In this document: positions 25,380-30,956 of the stretch, piece by piece
Numbering within the stretch: position 1 is the first letter of the stretch
How the letters are laid out: each line of letters opens with the position of its first letter
NCBI GenBank assembly: GCA_017887695.1
Contig: JAGHHM010000098.1
Span: forward strand, 1-43,751
Direction: 5' to 3'
DNA from: Oscillospiraceae bacterium
GTDB taxonomy: Bacteria; Bacillota; Clostridia; Oscillospirales; Oscillospiraceae
DNA: 43,751 nt
Notes under the pieces: generated by a model
The model's input: the letters and a program-made list of their open reading frames with translations, nothing else
Database searches by the model: none
What the model was told of the DNA's origin: nothing
Translations under genes and position numbers: made by a program

Positions 25380-25421
25380 TTGAAATCTTGGGGGTTTTGT
25401 GATACTGTAACTTTGAGTTAC
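25380..25421 (+). promoter_or_regulatory. plus-strand promoter with palindromic operator
   Basis: TTGAAA (25380-25385), a 17-nt spacer and TACTGT overlap the perfect palindrome GTAACT-TTG-AGTTAC (25407-25421). It points to the 25454 gene and lies upstream of the Cro-like gene on the other strand, so the Cro-like protein or the repressor may bind here. Confidence 0.5.
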
Positions 25422-25453
25422 CATACGCCGGAGGGATAGAAGGGTGTGATAGG

Positions 25454-25831
25454 ATGCTCAGCAAAGATTGTACCCAGCTCATGGAATGGATAGGGGATCA
25501 GTGGTGCCCGGTTCCCATGGCACGGATGCAGGAGCTCCTGCCGCCCGGGTTCTCCGAACAGCGTGTGAATGACCTGCGGAAAGATGGATTTCTGAAATGG
25601 GAATACGTTCCTTTTGGAGATGGGCTTGCAGCTGGATATTCTCTCAGCGATAAAGGGAAGGCGTACCTAGAGGAGCGAGAACAGATAGCTGAGAAAGCTA
25701 GTCAGCAAGCTGCCGAAAAGCGCGCAGAGCACAAGTTTCAGATATTTTATGTGCTCCTCGGTTCGCTGCTTACGCTGCTGATCGAGCATGGGCCCAGGAT
25801 CTTCAACTATCTTCAGACCCTGCTTAGTTAA
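25454..25831 (+). CDS. winged-helix protein with C-terminal membrane anchor
   Basis: This 125-residue protein has an N-terminal winged-helix-like part (MARMQELLPPGFSEQRVNDLRKDGFLKWEYVPFGDGLAAGYSLSDKGKAYLEE), a charged helix (EQIAEKASQQAAEKRAEHK) and a C-terminal membrane segment (FYVLLGSLLTLLI). Its last 165 bp are antisense to the next minus-strand gene, which also ends with a charged helix and a membrane segment. No family is recognised. Confidence 0.6.
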   Translation: MLSKDCTQLMEWIGDQWCPVPMARMQELLPPGFSEQRVNDLRKDGFLKWEYVPFGDGLAAGYSLSDKGKAYLEEREQIAEKASQQAAEKRAEHKFQIFYVLLGSLLTLLIEHGPRIFNYLQTLLS

Positions 25832-25990
25832 TCGCGCCTCGAAGTCATTCCAAAATGCCTGGAATTGAGCGTCATCATAGCCCTCCTCCACTTCGGGGAT
25901 CATACCAGCATTGAAGGCAGACAGTAGAGCGATGGCTTTTGGCGTTAGTGAGATGTGAAGGACTCCCATCTCCTTCATGTGGTCAGGCAC
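25667..25990 (-). CDS. early phage protein with C-terminal membrane helix
   Basis: The protein is about 107 residues from GTG 25990, whose AGGAGGT has the same spacing as that of the 26366 gene because both share a 35-bp leader repeat. The soluble part (LTPKAIALLSAFNAGMIPEVEEGYDDAQFQAFWNDFEARLTKQGL) is followed by a charged stretch and a membrane segment (LVLCALFGSLLTSFLSYLF). It overlaps the plus-strand 25454 gene tail to tail. Confidence 0.6.
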   Translation of the reverse strand: MPDHMKEMGVLHISLTPKAIALLSAFNAGMIPEVEEGYDDAQFQAFWNDFEARLTKQGLKIVEDPGPMLDQQRKQRTEEHIKYLKLVLCALFGSLLTSFLSYLFSLL

Positions 25991-25995
25991 TTCTT

Positions 25996-26030
25996 CCCTC
26001 ACCTCCTTCTGTGGCGGCTGCCGTGGGGCG
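25996..26030 (-). repeat. leader repeat copy 1
   Basis: This 35-bp sequence is 33/35 identical to 26372-26406. On the minus strand it contains AAGGAGGTGAGGG, the ribosome binding site of the gene starting at 25990. Confidence 0.75.
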
Positions 26031-26059
26031 ATCTAAAATTTTGAAAAGGAGACAAAGCG

Positions 26060-26272
26060 ATGGCAATGCCCGATTTTCAAGACTTTATGGCCACTCTCGA
26101 CGGAGAAACCATATCCAGCATCATGAAAGATGCCAATAATGCCATGAAACTAGCAGAGATGCAGGATATTAACCGCGAGAGCATTCCCGGGGCCCAACTG
26201 CTCAGCGCGAGCTTTCAGATTGCCCTTGAGCTCCTCGCAATCTATCACAAATGGCTTGAGAAACAGCTTTAA
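26060..26272 (+). CDS. small helical phage protein
   Basis: This 70-residue protein (MAMPDFQDFMATLDGETISSIMKDANNAMKLAEMQDINRES...) has a strong ribosome binding site (AAAAGGAGACAAAGCG). It is helical with no known domain. Its 3' end is antisense to the 26202-26366 gene by 71 bp. It could be a regulator or a recombination directionality factor, but no evidence decides. Confidence 0.6.
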   Translation: MAMPDFQDFMATLDGETISSIMKDANNAMKLAEMQDINRESIPGAQLLSASFQIALELLAIYHKWLEKQL

Positions 26273-26366
26273 GGTCATCATCGGAGACAGTGCTGGTTGT
26301 GGGGCTGGTTAGCTCCGACACAAAAGAGGCAATCTCTTCTGGCGTGCCTCTGATGATAATTTTCAT
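26202..26366 (-). CDS. first gene of the early lytic operon, 54 residues
   Basis: This ORF is too short for the track: MKIIIRGTPEEIASFVSELTSPTTSTVSDDDLKAVSQ..., 54 residues. It has AAGGAGGT upstream within the 35-bp leader repeat and lies about 60 bp behind a near-consensus promoter carrying the repressor operator. The KIIIRGTPEEIASFV opening resembles small phage proteins with a beta-alpha start; function unknown. It overlaps the 26060-26272 gene antisense. Confidence 0.6.
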   Translation of the reverse strand: MKIIIRGTPEEIASFVSELTSPTTSTVSDDDLKAVSQAICDRLRGAQGQSESSR

Positions 26367-26371
26367 CCCCG

Positions 26372-26406
26372 CCCTCACCTCCTTCCGTGGCGGCTGCCGT
26401 GCGGCG
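26372..26406 (-). repeat. leader repeat copy 2
   Basis: Second copy of the 35-bp leader, immediately upstream of the 26366 start, differing from copy 1 at two positions. Confidence 0.75.
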
Positions 26407-26427
26407 TGTGGTGTAACTTACGGTATT

Positions 26428-26456
26428 ATCATAATTTTGTAATTACAAAATGTCAA
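26428..26456 (-). promoter_or_regulatory. early lytic promoter with repressor operator in its spacer
   Basis: On the minus strand TTGACA, 17 nt and TATGAT form a near-consensus sigmaA promoter. The spacer holds the perfect 16-bp palindrome TTTTGTAATTACAAAA (26435-26450). Binding of the adjacent repressor there would shut off the lytic operon. Confidence 0.85.
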
Positions 26457-26470
26457 CCGGTTAAATTATG

Positions 26471-26501
26471 TTATTACAAAATTTGTATGTAATCACAAAA
26501 T
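26471..26501. promoter_or_regulatory. further operator half-sites
   Basis: ATTACAAAATTTGT and GTAATCACAAAAT repeat the TTACAAAA/TTTTGTAA half-sites of the main operator, between the lytic promoter and the repressor gene. They suggest a multi-site operator and autoregulation. Confidence 0.6.
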
Positions 26502-26526
26502 CTTTTTTATATTGTAGGTGATGCCT

Positions 26527-26877
26527 ATGGACAGAGAAGTTCTTGTGCAAAACATCAAATTGCTTTGCGAAAAAAAGGGAATTAAACAAACAGTGGCTTG
26601 CCGAGAAAGTGGCGTTGGCGTTAGCTTTGTCAACGATATTGTTCGAGGACAGACACCTTCAGTTGCAAAAGTGCAGATGCTGGCCAACTATCTGGGCGTG
26701 ACCACAAGCGAGCTCCTGGGAGAAGAAAACAAAAAGCCCGCCGCCGGAGACGGCGACGGGGTGTCCGAAAACGAAGCTATTTTCCGGGCGCTGCCTCCTG
26801 ATCTGCAGGAGGAGGCCCTGCGGTACATGCGCTATCTCGCAGCGCAAGCAGGTACTCACGAAGATCCAAAGGATTGA
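26527..26877 (+). CDS. CI-like XRE lysogeny repressor
   Basis: The protein is about 116 residues from ATG 26527 (AGGTG 6 nt upstream; two in-frame starts 6-9 bp earlier are possible). The N-terminal HTH is clear (VQNIKLLCEKKGIKQTVACRESGVGVSFVNDIVRGQTPSVAKVQMLANYLGVTTSELLG), with a short acidic C-terminal helix (ALPPDLQEEALRYMRYLAA). No LexA-like protease domain is present, so RecA-induced self-cleavage is not expected. It faces away from the operator-bearing lytic promoter. Confidence 0.82.
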   Translation: MDREVLVQNIKLLCEKKGIKQTVACRESGVGVSFVNDIVRGQTPSVAKVQMLANYLGVTTSELLGEENKKPAAGDGDGVSENEAIFRALPPDLQEEALRYMRYLAAQAGTHEDPKD

Positions 26878-26926
26878 TGCTGGCTTCCAGCCGGCGGAAC
26901 TCGGCAATGCGTTCTTGTTCGGTCAT
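26777..26926 (-). CDS. 49-residue ORF antisense to the repressor 3' end
   Basis: This ORF is too short for the track: MTEQERIAEFRRLEASINPLDLREYLLALRDSACTAG..., with AAAGGAGG 8 nt upstream. It overlaps the repressor gene by 101 bp tail to tail. The Pro-rich end copies the reverse of repressor codons and may be unimportant. Expression from this strand could lower repressor levels. Confidence 0.45.
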   Translation of the reverse strand: MTEQERIAEFRRLEASINPLDLREYLLALRDSACTAGPPPADQEAAPGK

Positions 26927-26977
26927 GATGGCAGCCTCCTTTGTTGAGATATACCATCATCGCAAATTGTGACCCAA

Positions 26978-27025
26978 GTTGCACGAAGCTGTGCAACAAA
27001 AATAAAAAGTGTCCGATTTGGACAC
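26978..27025. promoter_or_regulatory. two palindromes upstream of the DUF4041 gene
   Basis: GTTGCAC-gaagct-GTGCAAC (26978-26997) is followed by GTGTCC-gattt-GGACAC (27009-27025). No T-run follows either, so they look like operators rather than terminators. The second is a near copy of the palindrome at 17969-17985. Confidence 0.5.
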
Positions 27026-27040
27026 AGAGGGAGAGAGAAA

Positions 27041-28351
27041 ATGGAAGCTTATATAGTCCTGACGATTGTATTTTTGATTCTTTGGCTATACGAGCGCAGT
27101 AAGTCGAAAAAGGCAAAGCAAACGATTTCAGAAGCAAATAGTTATGCTGAAGAAAAAAAGGCAGAGGGAGACAAATTATACGAGGATAAGCACCGGGAGG
27201 CCCTAGATTATTATTGGAAGAAAACCCAAAGCGCCGATGAAAGAGTAAAAAAGGCTGAGCAGGAAATTGAGAAACTAGGTAATGAAAAAGCCAAATTGGA
27301 AGAGGAGCTTGATATTCTCAGTAAGGATGTAATCTGTGCTGCGGTTTCTGTTGATGCCTATGAGGGATTAAAGTCCGATGAGATAAAGAACCAGTTGGCC
27401 ATCCTAAAAACCCGCCAGGAGGAGCTGATTCGATCTGGCAACGCTCTAGTGGTTTCCGGAAACGATGGGCCTCGGCGTGTTGTAGATAGTCAAAAAAAGC
27501 AGATCCTTCGTTGCTTTAACTCGGAATGTGGGACGATCATTGGTGGGGTAACTGCCAATAATGTGGATACAGCCAGATCAAAACTCCAAAAGACCTATGA
27601 AGCGTTGAATAAGATGTTTGCAGTTGATGGAGTGCAGCTGTCTGAAGAAGTTTTTTCTTTAAAACTTGAAGAATTGAGCATGGTATATGCCTATATGCTA
27701 AAGGTTGAGGAAGAAAAGGAGACCAAGAAGGCGATTCGAGAGCAGATGGTCGAGGAAGAAAAAGTCAGAAGGGAGATTGAAAAAGAAAAGCAGAAAATTG
27801 AGAAGGAAGAAGCTCAGTTTTCTAATGAAGTTAAAAAGCTCATGGGGTATATGCAGAAGGCTAAAGATGATATAGAGAAGCAGCTTTATGTTGATAAGAT
27901 TAAGGAACTAGAAGCAAAGCTGCAGGATCTTGCAAAGGATAAGGAAAATGTTCTCCAAAGAGAACAGAACACCCGTGCCGGCTTTGTGTATATCATTTCC
28001 AACATAGGTTCCTTTGGGGAACAAGTATTTAAAATCGGCATGACCCGCCGGTTGGATCCTATGGATCGTATTAGTGAGCTGAGCAGTGCCTCGGTTCCGT
28101 TTCCTTTTGATGTCCATGCGCTGATTTTCTCTGACGATGCACCTGCCCTGGAAACTGTTCTCCACCATCATTTCCAAAGCCAGCAGGTTAATAAGGTAAA
28201 CGCACGAAAAGAATTTTTCCGCGTTGACCTTGATAGCATCAAAAAGGTTGTTCTGGAAAACCATAATGCTACGGTTCAATTTGTGGAAATCCCAGAAGCT
28301 ACGGAATATAGAGAGACTTTGCGCATCGAGAAGGAAGCGCAAGTAGGTTAA
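27041..28351 (+). CDS. DUF4041 and GIY-YIG (T5orf172/MUG113) protein
   Basis: This 436-residue protein starts at ATG 27041 (GAGGGAGAGAGAAA upstream); the track start is 24 codons longer. A single N-terminal membrane helix (AYIVLTIVFLILWLYE) is followed by coiled coil (about 20-100), the DUF4041 region (SVDAYEGLKSDEIKNQLAILKTRQEELI...QILRCFNSECGTIIGGV), another coiled coil and a C-terminal GIY-YIG-like domain (about 312-400: AGFVYIISNIGSFGEQVFKIGMTRRLDPMDRISEL...HHHFQSQQVNKVNARKEFF). It is clearly AT-richer than the phage and host genes, so it was acquired separately. The role is unknown; nuclease-based defence against other phages is plausible. Confidence 0.82.
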   Translation: MEAYIVLTIVFLILWLYERSKSKKAKQTISEANSYAEEKKAEGDKLYEDKHREALDYYWKKTQSADERVKKAEQEIEKLGNEKAKLEEELDILSKDVICAAVSVDAYEGLKSDEIKNQLAILKTRQEELIRSGNALVVSGNDGPRRVVDSQKKQILRCFNSECGTIIGGVTANNVDTARSKLQKTYEALNKMFAVDGVQLSEEVFSLKLEELSMVYAYMLKVEEEKETKKAIREQMVEEEKVRREIEKEKQKIEKEEAQFSNEVKKLMGYMQKAKDDIEKQLYVDKIKELEAKLQDLAKDKENVLQREQNTRAGFVYIISNIGSFGEQVFKIGMTRRLDPMDRISELSSASVPFPFDVHALIFSDDAPALETVLHHHFQSQQVNKVNARKEFFRVDLDSIKKVVLENHNATVQFVEIPEATEYRETLRIEKEAQVG

Positions 28352-28373
28352 CTATTGGTGATACATAGAGGGG

Positions 28374-28400
28374 GCCGCTCCGCCGGAATGGCGGGGCGGC
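28374..28400. other. GC hairpin between DUF4041 gene and integrase
   Basis: The stem GCCGCTCCGCC / GGCGGGGCGGC has a 5-nt loop and no T-run. It may limit read-through into the integrase gene or shape its leader. Confidence 0.5.
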
Positions 28401-28426
28401 TCCGATTAAAGAAAGGAGGCCCTCCC

Positions 28427-29968
28427 ATGACCCGTGAGCTGCTGGAGCAGATGCGCTCCGAGGGCCGGCTGGTGCCGGCGTCCATGTACCTGAGAAAATC
28501 CCGGGCGGAGGAGCACATGGGCCTGGAGGAGACCCTCTCCCGCCACCGCTCCACCCTGACGGCCTTCGCGGAGAAGTACGGCTTCCTGATCCGGGAGGAA
28601 GATGTCTACGAGGAAGTGGTCTCCGGCGAGAGCCTGTTCGCCCGGCCTCAGATGCTCCGGCTCCTGGAGGCGGTGTCCCAGGGGCGGTATGCCGCCGTCC
28701 TCTGTATGGACATGCAGCGTCTGGGCCGCGGCGGCATGTATGACCAGGGCATCATCCTGGACACCTTCAAGGGTTCGGAGACCCTGATCGTCACCCCGGA
28801 GCGGACCTATGACCTGACCCAGGACATAGACGAGGAGGCAGCGGAGATGCAGACCTTCCTCAGCCGCAGCGAGTACCGGCTCATCACAAAGCGTCTGCGC
28901 CGGGGAGTGCTCCACTCGGTGGAGCAGGGGGCCTACATGGCAAATCCGCCTTTTGGGTACCGCAAGACGGAGATCAATAAACTGCCCACCCTGGAGATCG
29001 TGCCGGAGGAGGCGGAGATCGTGCGGACCATTTTCCGGATGTACGCCGCCGGGAACGGCTGCACCCGGATCGAGCAGACAGTCAACGCCATGGGAGCCCA
29101 TGGCCGCCGGGGGAGCCGCTTCAACCGGAACACCATCCGCCAGATATTGGATAACCCGGTCTATGTTGGCAAGATCCGGTGGAACCGGACCAACACGGTT
29201 AAGACTGGGGTAGGGGAGCAGCGCCGGCGGGTGGTGGTGTATAACACCGCTGACCGGTGGACGATCCTTGACGGAAAGCATCCGGCCATCATTGACCAGG
29301 ATCTGTGGGATGAGGTGCAGGCACTGCGAAAGAGCCGCTATTTCTACATCGATAATAAGCATGTGGCCAGCCCGTTGGCAGGGCTTGTCCGCTGTACTAA
29401 GTGCGGCCGTGGCTGCAATATGCAGGGGAAGAACAAAGGGGTGGCGTACCTCCTGTGCCCCACACCAGGCTGTACAGCAGGGGCAAAGTTTGAGTTGGTG
29501 GAGCAGGCGGTGCTGCTGCAGCTGCAGGAGATTGCCCGGGGACTGGAAATCAGCCTCAGCCGGCAGGCGCCGCCGGACACGGCAGCCTTGGAGAAGGAGC
29601 TGGCCCAGACCCGGGAGCAGCTGGGGCGGCTGTCCGGCCGTCGGGACCGGCTGTATACCTTTCTGGAGGATGGCACCTACACCCGGGAGATCTTTGCCCA
29701 GCGGATGGCGGTGCTCTCTGAAGATGAGGAGCGGCTCCGGGGACGTATCGAGGAACTGGAGGGAAAGATCCGCGCGGAGCTTGGCAGGGATAAGCGCAAG
29801 CAGCTGGCACGGCTGAAGGAAGTCCTGGCCAACTACCAGGAGGCGAGCCTTGCAGGCAAAAAGGATCTTCTGCAGTCCATCGTGGCGGTGATCTACTACA
29901 CCAAAAAGAAAAAGACGAAACCTGGTGATTTCTCCATCCAGGTCGTCCTGCGTGAAGATCTGGAGTAA
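28427..29968 (+). CDS. large serine recombinase (prophage integrase)
   Basis: This 513-residue recombinase starts at ATG 28427, with AAAGGAGG 7 nt upstream; the track start 24 codons earlier is not used. The resolvase domain carries the catalytic serine in YLRKSR (S25) and conserved QRLGRGG-type arginines; it is followed by the Recombinase domain (YRLITKRLRRGVLHSVEQGAYMANPPFGYRK...RGSRFNRNTIRQILDNPVYVGKIRWNR), a zinc ribbon (CTKCGRGCNM...CPTPGC) and a coiled coil (TAALEKELAQTREQLGRLSGRRDRLY). It ends 24 bp from the attR core. This class needs only a 2-bp core and a partner directionality factor for excision, as SpoIVCA (skin) and SprA (SPbeta) do in Bacillus. Confidence 0.95.
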   Translation: MTRELLEQMRSEGRLVPASMYLRKSRAEEHMGLEETLSRHRSTLTAFAEKYGFLIREEDVYEEVVSGESLFARPQMLRLLEAVSQGRYAAVLCMDMQRLGRGGMYDQGIILDTFKGSETLIVTPERTYDLTQDIDEEAAEMQTFLSRSEYRLITKRLRRGVLHSVEQGAYMANPPFGYRKTEINKLPTLEIVPEEAEIVRTIFRMYAAGNGCTRIEQTVNAMGAHGRRGSRFNRNTIRQILDNPVYVGKIRWNRTNTVKTGVGEQRRRVVVYNTADRWTILDGKHPAIIDQDLWDEVQALRKSRYFYIDNKHVASPLAGLVRCTKCGRGCNMQGKNKGVAYLLCPTPGCTAGAKFELVEQAVLLQLQEIARGLEISLSRQAPPDTAALEKELAQTREQLGRLSGRRDRLYTFLEDGTYTREIFAQRMAVLSEDEERLRGRIEELEGKIRAELGRDKRKQLARLKEVLANYQEASLAGKKDLLQSIVAVIYYTKKKKTKPGDFSIQVVLREDLE

Positions 29969-29970
29969 AT

Positions 29971-30012
29971 CCTCTAAACTGCTTCATGCTATTCTCTGCA
30001 CGCGTCATAGAT
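29971..30012. other. attR, core TC at 29993-29994
   Basis: The phage arm cctctaaactgcttcatgct lies to the left and the start of the cysteine-rich gene to the right. The phage arm is the inverted partner of the attL phage arm (16 of 22 matches centred on the core). Confidence 0.85.
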
Positions 30013-30090
30013 CTTTTTGGTATGGATACAAACGGCCTCACAGGTATCCTTGGAGCCGGATACGGGGCCGGGTACAATGCGATCAGGCAT
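29989..30090 (-). pseudogene. 5' piece of the cysteine-rich gene split by the prophage
   Basis: The ORF reads MPDRIVPGPVSGSKDTCEAVCIHTKKIYDACRE and stops at a TAG in phage DNA two codons past the core. ATG 30090 has AGGAGGT 6 nt upstream, so it is a real translation start. Joined at the core, CGC/AGA-GA plus T continues as IYDACRDKDCIEDLRFYP in the 3' piece (32 codons plus 248 codons, in frame). The text is conserved-looking (CEAVCIHTKKIYDACRDKDC). It is too short for the ORF track. Confidence 0.85.
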
Positions 30091-30140
30091 AATGGACCTC
30101 CTACTAAGTAAAACTATGGAAGGCGTCTGCCTTCATTTCC

Positions 30141-30167
30141 AGTGTATGCGCTCCAGAGCGGTTGGTG
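30141..30167 (-). promoter_or_regulatory. mother-cell-like (sigmaE/sigmaK) promoter of the split gene
   Basis: On the minus strand GCATACACT (30148-30141) fits the -10 of SigE/SigK, with CACC 15 nt upstream as a possible SigK -35. The distance to the ATG is about 50 nt. No good sigmaA promoter is seen on this strand. Confidence 0.4.
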
Positions 30168-30239
30168 AAAATTCGGACTATACAAATTTGTCCCGGGCGG
30201 GTATAATGAAAGCGGAAAGAGTAAGAGCGGAGGTGGGTC

Positions 30240-30806
30240 ATGACCGAATTCGGCTTTATCAGCGACAAGCTGGAGATCAAATTTTTGATCCTGTATATCG
30301 CCGCCAGGATTATTGAACCGGTGCCCTTTGAGGTACTGCAGGATCTGAGCATGTGCGACGGCGGTGTGGATTATTTTGACTTTTCCGAGTGCCTGGCGGA
30401 TCTGGTCCGTACCGGCCACCTCAGCCGCAGCGAGGACGGACTCTACGCCATTACGGAAAAGGGGCGGCTTAACGGGGCCATCTGTGAATCCAGCCTGCCC
30501 TATTCCGTGCGGATGCAGGTGGATCAGAACCTGGTAAGTCACAATGAGCGCCTCAAGCGCCGGGCTTTGGTGCAGGCTCAGGTCCAGGAGCGGCCGGAGG
30601 GAGGCTACACAGTGACGCTTGCTCTCAGCGATGAGCTGGATAATCTCATGAAGCTGGAGCTTTTGGTCACCCGGGAGGATATGGCTCAGACGATTCAGAA
30701 GAATTTTAAGGCAGATGCGGAGAGTATCTACTCCCGGATTTTGGCGGTGCTGTTCAACCCTGAGGAGGGGCGGGACACCAGGCCGTCAGACGCTCCACCT
30801 GTGTAA
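30240..30806 (+). CDS. DUF4364 family winged-helix protein
   Basis: This 188-residue protein has a DUF4364 pattern: winged-helix N-terminus (ISDKLEIKFLILYIAARIIEPVPFEVLQDLSMCDGGVDYFDFSECLADLVRTGHLSRSEDGLYAITEKGR). It is found in many Clostridia, presumably a regulator; the target is unknown. ATG 30240 has GGAGGTGGG upstream. It diverges from the split cysteine-rich gene and ends in its own terminator. Confidence 0.85.
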   Translation: MTEFGFISDKLEIKFLILYIAARIIEPVPFEVLQDLSMCDGGVDYFDFSECLADLVRTGHLSRSEDGLYAITEKGRLNGAICESSLPYSVRMQVDQNLVSHNERLKRRALVQAQVQERPEGGYTVTLALSDELDNLMKLELLVTREDMAQTIQKNFKADAESIYSRILAVLFNPEEGRDTRPSDAPPV

Positions 30807-30850
30807 TAAGGGTAAAATTTTTACAAAATATCATATGACGGAGATCTTGT

Positions 30851-30887
30851 CCCCGTCCCATCCAGTAAGATGGGACGGGGCTTTTTT
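30851..30887 (+). terminator. rho-independent terminator
   Basis: A 12-bp perfect stem CCCCGTCCCATC / GATGGGACGGGG is followed by cTTTTTT. It separates the DUF4364 gene from the spoIIIA operon. Confidence 0.92.
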
Positions 30888-30897
30888 GCTTCTGTGG

Positions 30898-30926
30898 GCA
30901 TATCCGGGGACGAGCTCTCATACAGT
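30898..30926 (+). promoter_or_regulatory. SigE-type promoter of spoIIIA
   Basis: GCATAT, a 15-nt spacer and CATACAGT match the SigE consensus (-10 CATACAnT). It lies directly behind the terminator and 30 bp before spoIIIAA, whose operon is known to be SigE-dependent in Bacillus. Confidence 0.7.
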
Positions 30927-30956
30927 GGGAACAAGAACGGACAGGGAGGAATGGCG

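Larger units (their letters stand above)
3542..29994. mobile_element. integrated PBSX/skin-like prophage, about 26.45 kb, apparently defective
   Basis: The element is bounded by the 2-bp core TC at 3542-3543 and 29993-29994. It holds lysis, fibre, baseplate, tail, head, replication and lysogeny genes and a large serine recombinase ending 25 bp from attR. Almost all lytic genes are on the minus strand, against the flanking plus-strand chromosomal genes. The tail module order (XkdK, M, N, tape measure, P, Q, R, S, T, YmfQ types) matches PBSX and skin of Bacillus subtilis. No small or large terminase is visible, and the portal gene is a 5'-deleted fusion, so DNA packaging is probably lost, while integrase and att sites look intact. 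Confidence 0.95.

Noticed and set aside
25356-25424. Longer N-terminus of the Cro-like protein
   Set aside because: No ribosome binding site, and the codons lie on a perfect operator palindrome.
26978-26997. Hairpin read as a terminator
   Set aside because: A-run follows on the plus strand and no T-run follows on either strand in the right direction, so it is more likely an operator.
3542-29994. Element as a pure tailocin
   Set aside because: Capsid, protease and connectors, replication genes, repressor and integrase are still present, so a defective prophage fits better, although a PBSX-like killing particle remains possible.
29940-30010. Integration into a tRNA gene
   Set aside because: No tRNA is visible at either end; both flanks are parts of the same protein gene.
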